This document shows, piece after piece, positions 9,660 through 21,624 of a stretch of 64,000 bases of DNA (the stretch's first letter is position 1; each line of letters begins with the position of its first letter). The translations under genes were made by a program, and so were the position numbers. The notes under the pieces are model-generated. The model saw only the letters and a list, made by a program, of their open reading frames with translations. It did not search any database and had not been told where the DNA came from. The stretch is taken from NCBI GenBank assembly GCA_023052935.1, contig CM041294.1, positions 103,572,116-103,636,115 on the forward strand, read 5' to 3'. The stretch comes from Piezodorus guildinii (taxonomy: Eukaryota; Arthropoda; Insecta; Hemiptera; Pentatomidae).

Positions 9660-11035
9660 AATTTTTTTAATCGCCTCTTCCTGCATATAATGGTAACACC
9701 TACTAAATAAAATAGGTTTCCAAGCACATGTGGTAAAACTGTTCAAAGTTAACAAATTAAAATTATATGACATGTCACAGCCATTTCTGTAACACACTGA
9801 CAGAATTGAATAAGGAACAGAGGAGATAAAGGCAGAATATAAATATCCTCTAGTTCATAAATCATCTTCTATAAATTTACAAAATACGAAGGCTTATTCT
9901 CTTCCATATTAGAGCTGCCTCCTCCGTGTTTCTCCAAGATAAATGGGGTCCCATCAAAGAAATAAGTAATATAAAAATAATGACATTGAAGAAACTATGT
10001 GAGTTTATTTACCCTCCTGTTTCCAGGACATTTCATTTTTCATAGTCATCCACAGATAAATAATATCTTAGGTGAGCTATAAGTTCTTGCACTAATTTTT
10101 TTTTTTAATTTACACTTTACGTGGGTCTGGTTCACATTACAGAATATGTCGTCAATATTAATACTTTGTTTTCTCTTTATAGCTAAAACTTTTTTATTCA
10201 GATGTATTACAATTTGTCACACATGGACAATAATAATAAAGCTATAAGATCACATTGATACAATTTGGTTATAACTAAGAGAAGAAAACATACCATTTAT
10301 TTATCTAATGGTTTTAAACATTTAAGTAAATATGCTAGCCTTCAAAAAATCTTTTGTTCAATGAACACAGTTTTAAAAATGACAGTCGCAGATAAGAAGC
10401 AAATTAACTTGAAGAGTTGGAAAACTTTTTTTTTTCTCTTTTCATAACTATATTCACACCTATCAGAAACTATCTGAAAATCAGCAAACGTGCAGTTCAA
10501 ATGTGAGATCAGAAATGGTAGGCATGTGGAAGAAAAGTGCCCAGCAGCACCCCTTCCTAGGCCTTAATTTAGCAGAGGTCTCTCATCCAGCTTCTCTTTA
10601 GCCTTCTTTTGACTTTCATTTTGGCTATTGACATGTCGTTAATCAGTCTATTGTGGTGTCCGTTAAGTTTACTGTGAAAACGAGAATAGAGTGTTCGTAT
10701 ATGTTGATCAACTGTTGGTTGCTGTAAGTACTATAAGCTGTAGGGTTCTGTTGTTTAAGTACCAAGGAACTGTCGTTTTAAGTCTTAAAATTTTATACTG
10801 AAATGATTGCTCTTTTTGTGTGTGAGTCTTTTTTTTTTAACCAAAAATCTGTGAAGCGTGAGTCCACATTGGCTTAGTAGTAGGTATGTGTATGTATTCA
10901 GTTTATGTCTAATTTTTAATTTTGATGATTTAGATTTAGTGAGTATAGTATAAAAAATAAAAATATTTTGAGAATACGCAATTGTCTGGTAGGTTTTACT
11001 TATAGCCCTACAGACGGATTTCTTGAGTATATTGA
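9660..11035. other. AT-rich interval, no gene recognised
   Basis: Only short chance frames. A stretch near 10500-10560 reads weakly like a gag zinc-knuckle end but lacks a needed cysteine (see rejected). Confidence 0.4.
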
Positions 11036-11039
11036 ACTA

Positions 11040-11580
11040 GCAATAATATTGGTGAAAGATAACATACATACTACATTCATACAATATTTACACATCAATA
11101 AAATTGCAATAAAATATAAAGTTTACAAAGTATAAAAATCACTCATACTTATATACATGTCATACATACATCACATTGAGTGGAGAATCTAGCCAATGCT
11201 AGAACTCCAATATATACATATTTACAAGAGGTAGCGAGGCCACTGCCGTTTCAACCTTCTAGATGGGTTGTATGGATGAGTGGAGCTGGATAGGGATTGA
11301 GCTAGAGGATTAGGATGATAAATGAGGTGCTGGTAGAATTTGGAACATTTGGATGGAATTAGGTCTGAAATAAGTGGAACATTAAGGTCGTGGTGCAAGG
11401 TATAGTTGGAGACATAATAAGGAGCATTTACTATTGTTTGGATTGAAAGGATTGAATGCGTTTGATGTTAGAACGTTTAGCAGTCCCCCACAGTTCAAGT
11501 CCGTAGGTTTAGATAGGCTTTAGTATTGTCTTGTATATTAATAATTTGTTGTCAACTGTAAGTTCAGATTTTTTGTTGAG
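11040..11580 (-). pseudogene. Jockey-like ORF2 C-terminal fragment (copy 2 subfamily)
   Basis: Minus-strand relic matching the last ~120 codons of ORF2 and the 3' UTR of the full-length element at 29.9-34.1 kb. Shared text includes GTGGAGAATCTAGCC, CCACTGCCGTTTCAACCTTC and the GGGTTGTATGGATGAGTGG variant typical of copies 2 and 3. The 3' UTR follows copy 2, not copy 1 (TACATCACATTGAGTGG). The coding part is broken by substitutions and small deletions. Homology stops at both sides without a clear A-tail, so the borders are rearranged. Confidence 0.8.
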
Positions 11581-11859
11581 TATTTTTTATTTAAATAAAG
11601 ATAAAAATGAAAACACATTCGCATTTTTTCTACGTGAAATAATTTGTTTGTTTATTTCTTTATGTTTAAATGCGTACAACTCCGAAGTTATCAACTCAAA
11701 ATTTGAGAAAGATAAGTTCTATTTTAACTTAGATAAAACAATAAGAAGAAAAGTACTAATTACAATAATGACTAATATAAGTGGAAATCAAATAATGTTA
11801 TAAAAATACCAAATTTAAAAGACAGAGGGAATAAAAAAAGCAAATAAAATCAGACATAA
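11581..11859. other. AT-rich gap between two retroelement fragments
   Basis: No supported feature. Confidence 0.35.
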
Positions 11860-12121
11860 ATCCATAAACATGTAGTTGAGATAGAAGCTGGAGTGCTTTT
11901 AAAAAAATGATTACCGTTGCTATTGACGCTTCGATGTCTTTTAAAATACTGCTCAAACTTAGAATCATACCCATTCTGTTGATAATGTCTATATAACAAT
12001 TAGTACACTCCTCAAAGATGTGCTCTATCGAAAGGATGGAGCTGCCGAAGGTGCGTGTTGGTGGTGGCTGTTTTGTTAAAAGGCACGAATGAGTTGTGCA
12101 CGACTGAAGTGTGGCCAATTT
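11860..12121 (-). pseudogene. I-type retrotransposon, decayed C-terminal fragment
   Basis: The minus-strand frame reads TTHSCLLTKQPPPTRTF then SILSIEHIFEECTNC. It aligns by eye with the region after RNase H in the I-type element at 57.4-59.0 kb (THSYLLKGLYPPTCRTC, PLTVEHIVLHC) and in the fragment at 38.7-39.7 kb. The CxxC cysteines are replaced while the HxxxxC end survives. The RNase H core itself is absent. A remnant with no expected function. Confidence 0.6.
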
Positions 12122-12124
12122 TTA

Positions 12125-13170
12125 AACGCGCCAAGAATCGTGAAATAGTTTTTATGGCATAATTATTATATTATTTTTTTTGGCGATATAAGTACAGAAT
12201 TCCAAAATTAATCAATGGTCTATATATCAGTTTAATTAAACAATAATAAAATTAGAAAAAAAACAGTATCTCTCCAACCCATGAAAGGTGAGATTCAGGT
12301 CTCATAAAGATGTATCCTGTTTCTTGGTCGGCGGGCGTGCAAGATGTTGATCACACTCAGCGGCCAGGTTTTTTTTCCTTCATCTTTCGGGTACCCACTT
12401 TACAGACGCTAGACTTTTCCCAGGATGTCAGGTAGCTCTAAGCCTAAGATTAGCTGGGACTTCTTAAAATCATTCTTTTTCTTACATTGCGAACAGAATG
12501 CCTGTGCTGAAAAATGTTTTCCTAACTGATATATCGTTAATTTCATTTTTTTTCAAAAAAATGTACAGATGATTAGCCATATTTACCTTCGTCGGTTTTA
12601 AAACTGACAGTTACATTGTATTTTATCTTGAATATATGAATGAACCGCAAAACTTTAGTAAAAAAAAAAAATAAATAACATAGGTGAAAAGATTTAATTT
12701 TACTTACATTTACAACCTATAAAAGTCTTGGGTTAAGTGCTTATAGAAATTCATAATGTCTCTGTGACCATATTGTCGCCTCACGGTTAAAATAACAGTC
12801 TAAATAATTATTCTGCAGCAGGGATTCAAACCCAAGACTCGTACTAGACTAGTATTACATCCACTAGATCACGGCACTGTCTTATAAGTTACATACAGTA
12901 CATAAATAATTTTTGCCGCTTTTATTAGGCACTTGACACATCCCGGACCTCCAGAAATGGAAGGTGGAAGTAAACCAAGTGACAGTTTCCTTTAGGATAA
13001 TAGATTATGGTTTGTAATTTTGTACAACTCGCCATCGCCCAACTATGGGAAAACAGTTATTTACGACAGAACCGATTGCTGTCTTAGAAAATGACTGAAC
13101 CTAAACGTATGAAGCCTAGAGTTTTTAAGGTGGTACAGACAACTATATATTCATATGTGGGAAAAAAAAT
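12125..13170. other. Interval with no gene recognised apart from a tRNA-like segment
   Basis: AT-rich with scattered poly-A/T runs. The tRNA-like segment at about 12720-12890 is listed separately. Confidence 0.35.
12720..12890 (-). mobile_element. tRNA-derived sequence, probably a second SINE family or tRNA pseudogene
   Basis: On the minus strand an A-box-like TGATCTAGTGGATGTAATAC is followed by a B box GGGTTTGAATCCC about 25 bases later. The sequence after the T-stem pairs imperfectly with the start (TGCCGTG against TGCTGCA), as in a decayed acceptor stem. Some 90 bp of non-tRNA sequence follows, including GGCGACAATATGGTC, as expected for a SINE body. It does not resemble the SINE at 9.1 kb outside the boxes. 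No other copy seen here. Confidence 0.5.
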
Positions 13171-13177
13171 CTTTTTA

Positions 13178-13204
13178 AATATATATATATATATATATAT
13201 ATAT

Positions 13205-13280
<76 letters not shown>
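13178..13280. repeat. (AT)n followed by a ~74-base poly-T tract
   Basis: Alternating AT from about 13179 to 13204, then T from 13207 to 13280. The run creates a meaningless polyphenylalanine frame. Such runs are often mis-sized in assemblies. Confidence 0.9.
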
Positions 13281-13281
<1 letters not shown>

Positions 13282-15185
13282 GTTTATCAGTCTGAATTTT
13301 GTTTTCTAATATAATATTCGCAAACAGTGGTTTGGCCAGGAAATGTCTTGTTTAATTTCCTTAACTTGATAAACTCTTAGATTTGAGTTATAAAAAAATA
13401 AAATAAAAAATAAACTTTATTCACATATTTACATTTTGACAAAATGTTAACAATGATTTTGTGATTGTAGGAAAAATTATACAAAAAACCTACGCATATT
13501 TGAGTTATATGTTCTGATAATAGGCATTGAATCATTATCATATTGAGAAATCAGTAATACCTGAAGTTATACATTAGACTTATCGTCGAAGACATCTTAA
13601 AACATCACTGACTTTTTTGCACTACGGCTCAAGTGTATTTACAGCCATCTTTATACTACCATCAATTACATGTCAAATCTACTAATAGCACATTACATAG
13701 TTTATGGTGAAAGACGTTAGGTAATGTATAGTACCAAATTCAAAAAAGGATATATCATAATAATGCTGAATTTTTTTATGTTATAGACGCTCCATCACTA
13801 CTTCCCTTACTTCTAACTTTATAAAACAATAAATAGATTCTTTCTGGGAGGAAAGTTTGTGAACATTAACCTTTTATATACCTATATATTATCAAAAGTG
13901 TCTTTTGATAAAGTTTATAGTTCCCGATATATTAAAAGATATTATAAATAATAACATATATTATAAAATATGTGAAATAGCGTTGTATATCTCTGGTCTA
14001 TTTTCCATCCATCACCTGTGGAGGACAATTACAACAAAGAGATACTGAAATAGATAACTGTTCGGAATTTCAATATATATAAACAGATGCCAAAAAATAA
14101 TATATTTAAAAAAGAAAACGTCTTATAAATATAATTATTTTTTATCAAAAAAATACAGAGTCAGTTTGAAGAACACATGAAATTTAGGCCGAAGTGAAAT
14201 TGCTACGCTTACATTTTTAAATTGCGATCACACCAATTTTAGTCAATTAGTCAGAAGGAATCATTATAGAATCAATAATCGGAGGAAGAAGAAAGTTGGT
14301 ATCAAATAACACTAAATGCTTATCACGACACTAACCCTTTACCATGACAATTTTTACTTTACTATCTGCTTCAACATAGAAAGAAAAAAAAATTCTTTAC
14401 CATCTGAAGATAAAAGTAATTAACCTAATTGTAAAGGAGTTGGGTGTAAAATGAACCTTGCTGTTTTTAAATCCACTTTGATATTAATGATTATTACAAT
14501 TTCGACGACATTATCATGCCATTAACAACGATTTACTACCGCTATTTTTTTTCCTCTGGAATTTAATTTTAAAAATAATGCACTTGTTCCTAAAGACATC
14601 CTTTCGAGCTTTATTTTTAATGTATTGTAATCGTTTTCATAAATACAAATAAGGGAAAAAGTTTTAAAACTTTTTTCTGGGCGACCTTAAAATTAATAAA
14701 TTGCATCATTTTTTCAAGCATCAACGAAGTATTGATGCATTCTACCTGTTAAATAAAAGGTGGTGATAAAATTTATATTATTTATAATCATTCATTTGAT
14801 GGTTGGTAGGTAAATATTTCTAATTAAATTGGGATTTAAACATTTGTTTAGCAGCTTTTTTTTTGTTTTCAATCATTATGTGAATTTATTGTATAATAGT
14901 AATATAATGATGAATCGAGTATCTTCCCCTTCCCTCAACTATAACCTTCATTTAGATATTTACTTATAAAAAGTGATAAACACGTCAAACACAGGTTTAA
15001 CAATATAGAATGTTAAAGACTTATTTCACGATGATGATCAAACAATCATTTTTTATTTTACTTTCAATCAGTTAACATGTAGTAGAGTGATAAAAAAATA
15101 ATATAAATAGCTGTGGTAACACAAAATTGAAAAATGTAGGCTAGATATTTCCAACACTTTGAAAACTTCGGGTACTGCATTATAA
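13281..15185. other. AT-rich interval with no gene recognised
   Basis: About 1.9 kb with no open frame above chance and no recognised repeat. A TTTATTCACATATTTACA segment near 13418 resembles a LINE 3' end on the minus strand, but this is weak. Confidence 0.4.
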
Positions 15186-15189
15186 ATGG

Positions 15190-16065
15190 ATATAATGAGG
15201 CCCTATCTGTATGTGACAGACCTAAACTGGGTCATCTCCGCACTGTGAGAACGGAAAATCCATTGAGAGCAGTGGCTGCTCGAATTAGAAAAAACTCCTT
15301 TCGAAAACAACAAATCATGTCTCGGGAAAGGGGAATCATGTCTCTATCAGATCACTGTCTTGTATAATATAAATTGACCTAAGGATGGGTGCATTTTGAA
15401 GAATGAGTGGGCAAAGGCTAACTACTCCACTATAAAAAATTAGAGCAAATAGATGCACAATTATCCTTGGCCGTTACAACAATGTTCCTCATCGAAGGAT
15501 TTTTTTAGCGAAGAGAAACGATTTGCAATCCAAGAAAAAATTAATCGCCAAAATAATCGTGTGTACGCATCCAGCTCTAAAGAGTCGTAGGAAGCAATTA
15601 GAAGAGCGGGCAAGACATCATCACCCTTTCTCAGTGACGGTTTAATGAGAAGTTTGCTTTACCACAAAGCTAAAAAAACATGCTAACAATTATCAGGACA
15701 ATATTTTAAAATTTGTCATCCAACCTCTAAATGATACTCTGTTTGCTACAAGTCATTGGGTTTTTAGCAGGATTCTGCCCAAGTTCGCAAGACCAGGTCA
15801 AGCTAGCAGCGACTGCAAAAGAACATTCTAACCTTCATCTCTGGCTCGGATAGGCCCTTAGGAAGCTATGACCTTAACCCACCATATTACCTACTTTATT
15901 CCGCACTGGAGAGGATGGCTTGCACACACACCATACCTTGGAAAGCCTCAAAAAATCTCTTATCCGAGCACTTGAGCGCTTCCCTCAAGAAGTGGTGCGT
16001 GCTGCTATTGATGGCTTGCCACGGAGATTAAATGCCTGAGTCAAAGGAAAAGGTGGACATTTTGA
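15190..16065 (+). pseudogene. Mariner-family transposase pseudogene
   Basis: Broken plus-strand coding text typical of a Tc1/mariner transposase. An N-terminal DNA-binding piece reads SVCDRPKLGHLRTVRT then RIRKNSFRKQQIMSRE (about 15200-15330). A middle piece follows (SHWVFSRILPKFARPG, about 15755). The C-terminus (about 15890-16055) contains LERMACTHTIPW, EVVRAAIDGLPRRLNAC and KGKGGHF, a classic mariner ending. The region holds several frameshifts and stops and has lost part of the catalytic core, so no active enzyme is possible. The expected DDE/D catalytic triad cannot be read intact. Terminal inverted repeats were not located with confidence. Confidence 0.75.
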
Positions 16066-16069
16066 GTTT

Positions 16070-18214
16070 TTTTTCTGTTTTACTCTGTATAGATGTATAT
16101 TTCATTGCCCAATAAAGATTTTTCGGTTGAAATTGGTATATAGTTTCTTGTAACAATATCTATGGCAGGACTAAGTCTATACTATATATATAGGCATGTG
16201 AAAAAAATATGTGTACTAAATCTTACTTTATTTCGAACACGTCTTACATGTCCGACTTTTAGAACAAATTCGAAAATTTTACTAATTATATTTTTTTAAT
16301 TAAAACATAAGCAATTTTTCTAAGAAATAAATAAAGCGTAATTTATGAATAAATAAGTAAATAAAGTATGTTAATGTATAAAGCAGACGTTTACCTTGAC
16401 TGACTCTGTAAAGACAGCCTGACCCCTAAAAGCTATATCAGTTCAAGTATTCAGTTAAAAATTAATTAGTTTGATAGTATTCGATAGGTAAGTCCATTCA
16501 CTTATATTAAAAGCAACACTAATAAATACGGATAATGCTAAAAGATAGATCAGTAATATATAATTAAGAAGGCAATATCGAAGGTAGTAACATCTTTAGG
16601 CATCACAACAAGATAAAGAATGATAAATATAAATTTTTATTAGACTTAATAATCATTGCTAAACTTAGAAGTAAAATCCATTAGGTTTGACCATGCTTTT
16701 CACTTAGACAGTACAGGGACTTGGAAATGGTTTCAGACTTGACTAAGCAGTCACCCAAGGCAAGTTATGAATAATGATTGTCCGGAGTGTTATCAATCCT
16801 TCTGTCCCATTCCGTAATAGCTACTTAACTAATAGCCTTTAATATCAACCTGCTTATTGAATCACAGTAAACAATATACATTTATTTCAAATCGCTGATA
16901 ATTTATCACTGATTATAAAATAATAATGTTTTTGTTTGAATTTTCTTCTTATTTTGACACTTCCCTAGATTTTATGCTTTTTTTAATTCTATGCTTCCAG
17001 TTCAGGCTCGACGTGGCTCTGTAATGCCATAATAATAGGTCACAAGTTTGAGCCGAAACGTCGAAAAAATTAAAATATTAAAAAAAAAACGACCACCTCC
17101 CGTTTATTTCAATCTACGATGATTTCAACAGTCGACTGTATATCCTCAAAATATTTTTTCAGTTTATAGATAATGGGATACATATACATACTTTCATACG
17201 CACACACACAAATATAAAAAAAAAATATATATAGTAAAAAAATGAAGTAAATATATACATATGTGAGGATTTTATTACAGATAAATAATTGCAATATGGT
17301 CGTTAATTTTACAAACATTATACCTATTCCATAGTAATGGAATCCATACATATGTAAAGTAAATAACCTTCTTGCGTGATGCACAATATAAGGACATATT
17401 TAGCACTACATACACTATGTCTGGAACATAGTACCAGATTCCTTCCAGAAATGCTATCATCTTCTGGAACTAAAGCCTGGAAGGCCGTCCGTTATCTGAA
17501 ACACTCCTTGGCACGAGTCCAAATCCGACCCTGCGTGGCACTTCGTCATATTCACGGCTTTACAGCTGCTTATCTAACGATATTTCGCTTATCTGTTGCC
17601 TGAGACAGTTTTCCAATACATTATATTGTACATTTATTTTAGCCCTTTGTAGTGTGTATTCTGTCAGAGCTTCCGATTGAAACATATCTAAATTATTTAA
17701 ACGTGTCAGACAAGATTTTTAAAAATAATCTGTTATAGTTTCAGTTCTATGGATGAATGAATGAATAAAGCCTTTATTACAAGGGTAACATTTAAATTAT
17801 AATATTTACTTTTAAGTTCTAATATAATTTATAATATAATCTAATATAATTTATAATATAATCTAATTAAAAGTTCTAATATAATTGAAAAAAATATATA
17901 ATGCTAAGTGAAAAATAATAATAATGTATATACTTGATAAATGAAAAAAAAAACTATATAATTAACGTTCCTTAATTGCTTACGATATTTACAATATGTT
18001 ATCCCTACAGGCCTCTCCTTACGGAAGTGATGGTCTAACTTTCCTGGTGACCAAACCTATTGGGAATTCAGTTCTATGGATACATTTGTTTAAATAATTT
18101 TAGGTAAATAAGTGAAAACAATATGTTATTATCTGACCGAAAATATTCGGTTGACTGAGTGTCTATACTTCTTACATTCTTAAGTAGAAGAGTCAAGGTA
18201 ACAAGTTTATAAAA

Positions 18215-18216
<2 letters not shown>
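16070..18216. other. AT-rich interval with no gene recognised
   Basis: Contains a GAGCCGAAACGTCG motif near 17050 and a stretch near 17760 (GAATAAAGCCTTTATTAC) resembling a LINE or SINE 3' end on the minus strand. The 75-codon frame at 17376-17603 has no recognisable similarity. Confidence 0.4.

Positions 18217-18271
<55 letters not shown>
18217..18271. repeat. Poly-A tract (~55 bases)
   Basis: Nearly pure A run. It could be the tail of a plus-strand retroelement insertion, but no recognisable element body precedes it. Confidence 0.8.
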
Positions 18272-18272
<1 letters not shown>

Positions 18273-19595
18273 AAGTAGAATAATTCCTAGAATAAATTCT
18301 TGCATAATAAAATTAAAATACTTCATTTAAGTTAACCGAATAAATCCAAATATCTCTTGACACTAAAGAACATACCGTTATGTATTGATAATACTGATTG
18401 CAAGTATAAATTATACTACTTTCTTGATATATTTAACAGAAAATAAGACAAACATTTATTTGTCATAAAAAAAAAAAAAATAAATAAATAAATAAAAAAA
18501 CAAATAGGTGAAGGTAAACTCCAGAGTTTACAGAGTATAAGGGTGCTTGGGGTGCTAAAGGGCGTTGTTACTGTCCTTGACCTAGACTTGTAAGTAAGTT
18601 TTAAAAAACACTTATGATTTTACACACCCTATTAGTACTCAGAAAACTATGGAAATACATTAGAAGTTTAATCATCAAAGACACGACCGAATGGATCTTT
18701 ATTCCTTCGCAACCTATCGTCTCTGCTCCATGAACTCATACAATACTCAATGGTAGCCAATGTGCGAAAATTACTAACAAGAAAAGCCTCCCTTTCATAA
18801 AATGTTCCAACCTTTAAAGCAAACTTAGAATAAATTAGCAATGAAAGATTAAATTTTTCAGCTATATTTGTATGCCAACATTTCTTGGTTCAACTGAAAT
18901 ATATTACCAGAAAGTCAAACAGAGATAACTTTCCGGACTTTATCTCTATATAGAGATGGATATAGAGGGTCTCATCTAAAAAATAACCTTAAGCATGTAT
19001 GAGCTTGAGACATAATATAAACTCGTTATCTATGCGATAAAACGCAGTTCATAATGAACGCTGTACAATAAAATTGTACTATAAAGTGTATGGAAATATA
19101 AAACCATACAGTCGAACAAGGAAACTTACATCAAACATTCAAGTATTGAGGAAAGTGTATTCCAGACACTGGAAAAGTATTCCAAATTGACAACCAATAG
19201 AATCCGACTAACAGATATTTTCACTGATCAATGAAAAATTGACATTTAGTAATCAACTCACAAGAAAAAGAAAAATTGTATTATAATATTATGTAGGAAA
19301 CATTCAAAGCACCGCTTGTCTGGATTTTGAGAAAAAAATCACTGGAGCTTTCCCTTATTCCACGAATCATGATTCCTCTGATTTAATGTTGAAAACAAAG
19401 TTAGTTATCATTTTTAACTACTATGAGCGTACAACTTGAACTTTTACTTTATAATGAGCCCTTTGTCGATTAAAATTATTTATTATATGAATATTTTAAC
19501 TAGAAAATAATACATACATAACTAAAATTTACAACATTTCCATGGAACATTCCTTTACCGAACCATCAACTCCCAGCACCCTCCCTATATATATA
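18272..19595. other. AT-rich interval with no gene recognised
   Basis: Nothing supported on either strand. Confidence 0.4.
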
Positions 19596-19599
19596 CGAT

Positions 19600-20180
19600 C
19601 TTCTGCAGTTTAAATCATCAATCCGTTCACAAGAAACTAAATAGATCCCGACATTCCGACCTTTATATCCCTTCCCGCAGACCTAAAACATATGAACGTT
19701 CCTTTCTAGCCCGTTTCACCAGTTTTCGGAATACTCTCCTATCAAACATCCGTCGAGCAACCTCTCTCTCCAATTTCTAATATCTTTTGTTCCAGTATCT
19801 TCTCACTTCCCATAATGACGCTAGCTGACAATAATAATTGTAGTGTTAGATGATAGTCAATACTTTTAATTTTTTTAAAGTGTTTAAGTAAGTTGAAACA
19901 AGTGTACACTTGAAGTTCTTTTTGTGTGTGTTTTTTTTTTTTTTTGTGCATTTTGTTTTAGTTTTAGCAAAAGCGTTAAATATTAGTTAATTATCTTGTC
20001 ACCAAATGTATTTATTTCTTATCATTACTTTTTTATTTTTTATTTTTACTTATGTTAAATCTATTTTATTTTTTTTCCTCATTAATTGTGTATCTAGGCC
20101 AGATGGGAATATTTTACTTTGTTAAATTTCATGTTATTTTTAGGGGACTTAGTCCCAGAATTTTTTTCTTCTTCCTTCTA
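19600..20180 (+). pseudogene. 5'-truncated non-LTR retrotransposon tail (same family as 7.3-7.9 kb)
   Basis: The plus strand reads RSRHSDLYIPSRRPKTYERS, then FLARFTSFRNTLLSNIRRA and TSLSNF before a stop. This corresponds residue by residue with SRHSDLYAPAHRTKIFDRS and FTTLWNSLPTHIRHASSLS of the copy at 7347-7921. A 3' UTR of about 350 bp follows and ends with GGGGACTTAGTCCCAGAAT plus a T-rich/A-poor tail near 20180. The conserved LWNSLP is mutated to FRNTLL, so this copy is older. Functionally dead. Confidence 0.6.
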
Positions 20181-20184
20181 AAAT

Positions 20185-20725
20185 TTACCTAAAATGGATT
20201 TCTCGTTTCCCTAAAGTTATTCAAAAAAAGTATGATTATGACATAATATAACACGTTTCAATGAAATGTATTGCATTAGCGTAAAATACAAGATCATCTT
20301 CGACCTAAAGTCCAAGGGTACGCTTTCCCTAAAACCATTCTTAACAGTATCCCCTCAGTTATAAAATAGATGTTACTACATAAATAGATGATAAGCCATA
20401 CATATAAATGTTACATATGTACATAAACAGCATAAAAGAATAATCCTCATTGTAAAAAAGCATTGAGGTAAAACCTGATGGTATGTTAGATCTTTGCTCT
20501 CATCCACAACTGATAACAGAGAATTAGTTCGATTTATTATTTTTTTCTAAGCCGAAGAACTAATAGGTAGTACTTACAGGTATTTTTCAAAATAATTACC
20601 ATCTGTAATAAACACTTATTAATCATCTATCTGCAAACTATATTTTTTCTCTCAATAAGCATACGTTTTTTAGGATATTATGCCCCTCGACATTCCCCAA
20701 ACGATTTTGTTTTTTTGTAAGTGTA
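20185..20725. other. AT-rich interval with no gene recognised
   Basis: No supported feature. Confidence 0.35.
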
Positions 20726-20729
20726 CAAA

Positions 20730-21060
20730 GTCGAAAATTTCGTTGCCCATGCTGCAAGAAATGTCAATCAGGCGATTAATAAAGGAAGTTCTAACGAGAG
20801 AACCATCAGTTGTTGGCTTACAAAATTTTTGTCAGGAGATACGACGTTAGAAAATCTGCCCTGTGGACGGCATCAAACATAAATAGAGGACACGTTACAC
20901 CTAGGCACAAGCCGTAAGACAGTTTCTTCACTTATAATTGATTGGAGAGACAAAAAAACAGATTTCTAGGTCCTACATGAGCTCAACAAACGCTAGAAAT
21001 TGAAACGTCAAGATACTTTTGTTTTTTATTTTGCTTCCTCACTACAGAATCGTAATAATA
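20730..21060 (+). pseudogene. Mariner transposase N-terminal fragment (SETMAR/irritans-like)
   Basis: The plus strand reads AARNVNQAINKGSSNERTI, CWLTKFLSGDTTLENLPCG and RKTVSSLIIDW. This follows the paired helix-turn-helix region of mariner transposases (SERTVQRWFKKFRSGD-type text). A VLHEL remnant of the linker motif follows near 20976. Stops interrupt it and the DDD catalytic domain is missing. It is a different mariner lineage from the copy at 15.2-16.1 kb. Confidence 0.65.
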
Positions 21061-21148
21061 TGGAAAACGAATCCTGACCGCATACGAAAACAGAATATCG
21101 ATCCATAAAAATATGCTAATTTGATATAATTGTTGTGTTTATATGTTC

Positions 21149-21620
21149 TTTTTAAATAAAACAAGTGATCCATATTTTTTCTCAATAATCTTTTTATTTA
21201 TTTTTCTCTCCAATGTTTCAGCCTTTTGCCGTTTTCAATAATATTACTAACGTCATTTTTTTTTAGAATTAATGTATTATCAACATTTAGTTTTCACACT
21301 GTTATAAAATTGTTTATATACCTCTGATCAGTCCTGTCTATTGCATCTATAAAAAAAATAAAAACAACAATAAAAAAAAATATATAAAAAAATAAATAAA
21401 AAATATATATATACTATATATACATACGTTAGGCTGAAACCGGATTAAAGATACGTAAAATGTTTTATTGCAGTGTGAAAACTAAATGTTGAATATATTT
21501 TAATTTAAAAAAAATTGATAGTAGGATCCTATAAAATGGCAAAAGGCGGAAACGTGGAAGGGGAAAAGATATAAAAAGATTGTTGAGTGAAAAATCTGGA
21601 TCACTTGTTTTATTTTAAAA
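21149..21620. mobile_element. MITE-like element with ~165-bp inverted repeats
   Basis: The ends are imperfect reverse complements: TAAATAAAACAAGTGATCCA at the left and TGGATCACTTGTTTTATTTT at the right. Pairing continues inward through CTTTTGCCGTTTTC against GGCAAAAGGCGGAAAC and GTTTTCACACTG against CAGTGTGAAAAC. A ~150-bp A/T-rich loop lies between (about 21312-21462). No open frame. The superfamily is unknown because no clear target-site duplication is visible. Confidence 0.7.
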
Positions 21621-21624
21621 TAAC

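Noticed and set aside
10495..10565. Gag zinc knuckle (CEIRNGRHVEEKC)
   Set aside because: The second cysteine is missing, spacing is wrong for CCHC and no surrounding gag-like frame is open.
13091..13309. 72-codon frame with a poly-Phe tract
   Set aside because: Created by a poly-T run.
17376..17603. 75-residue plus-strand frame as a gene
   Set aside because: No recognised motif, no context, and length within chance expectation.
18074..18274. Minus-strand poly-Phe frame
   Set aside because: Created by the poly-A tract at 18217-18271.
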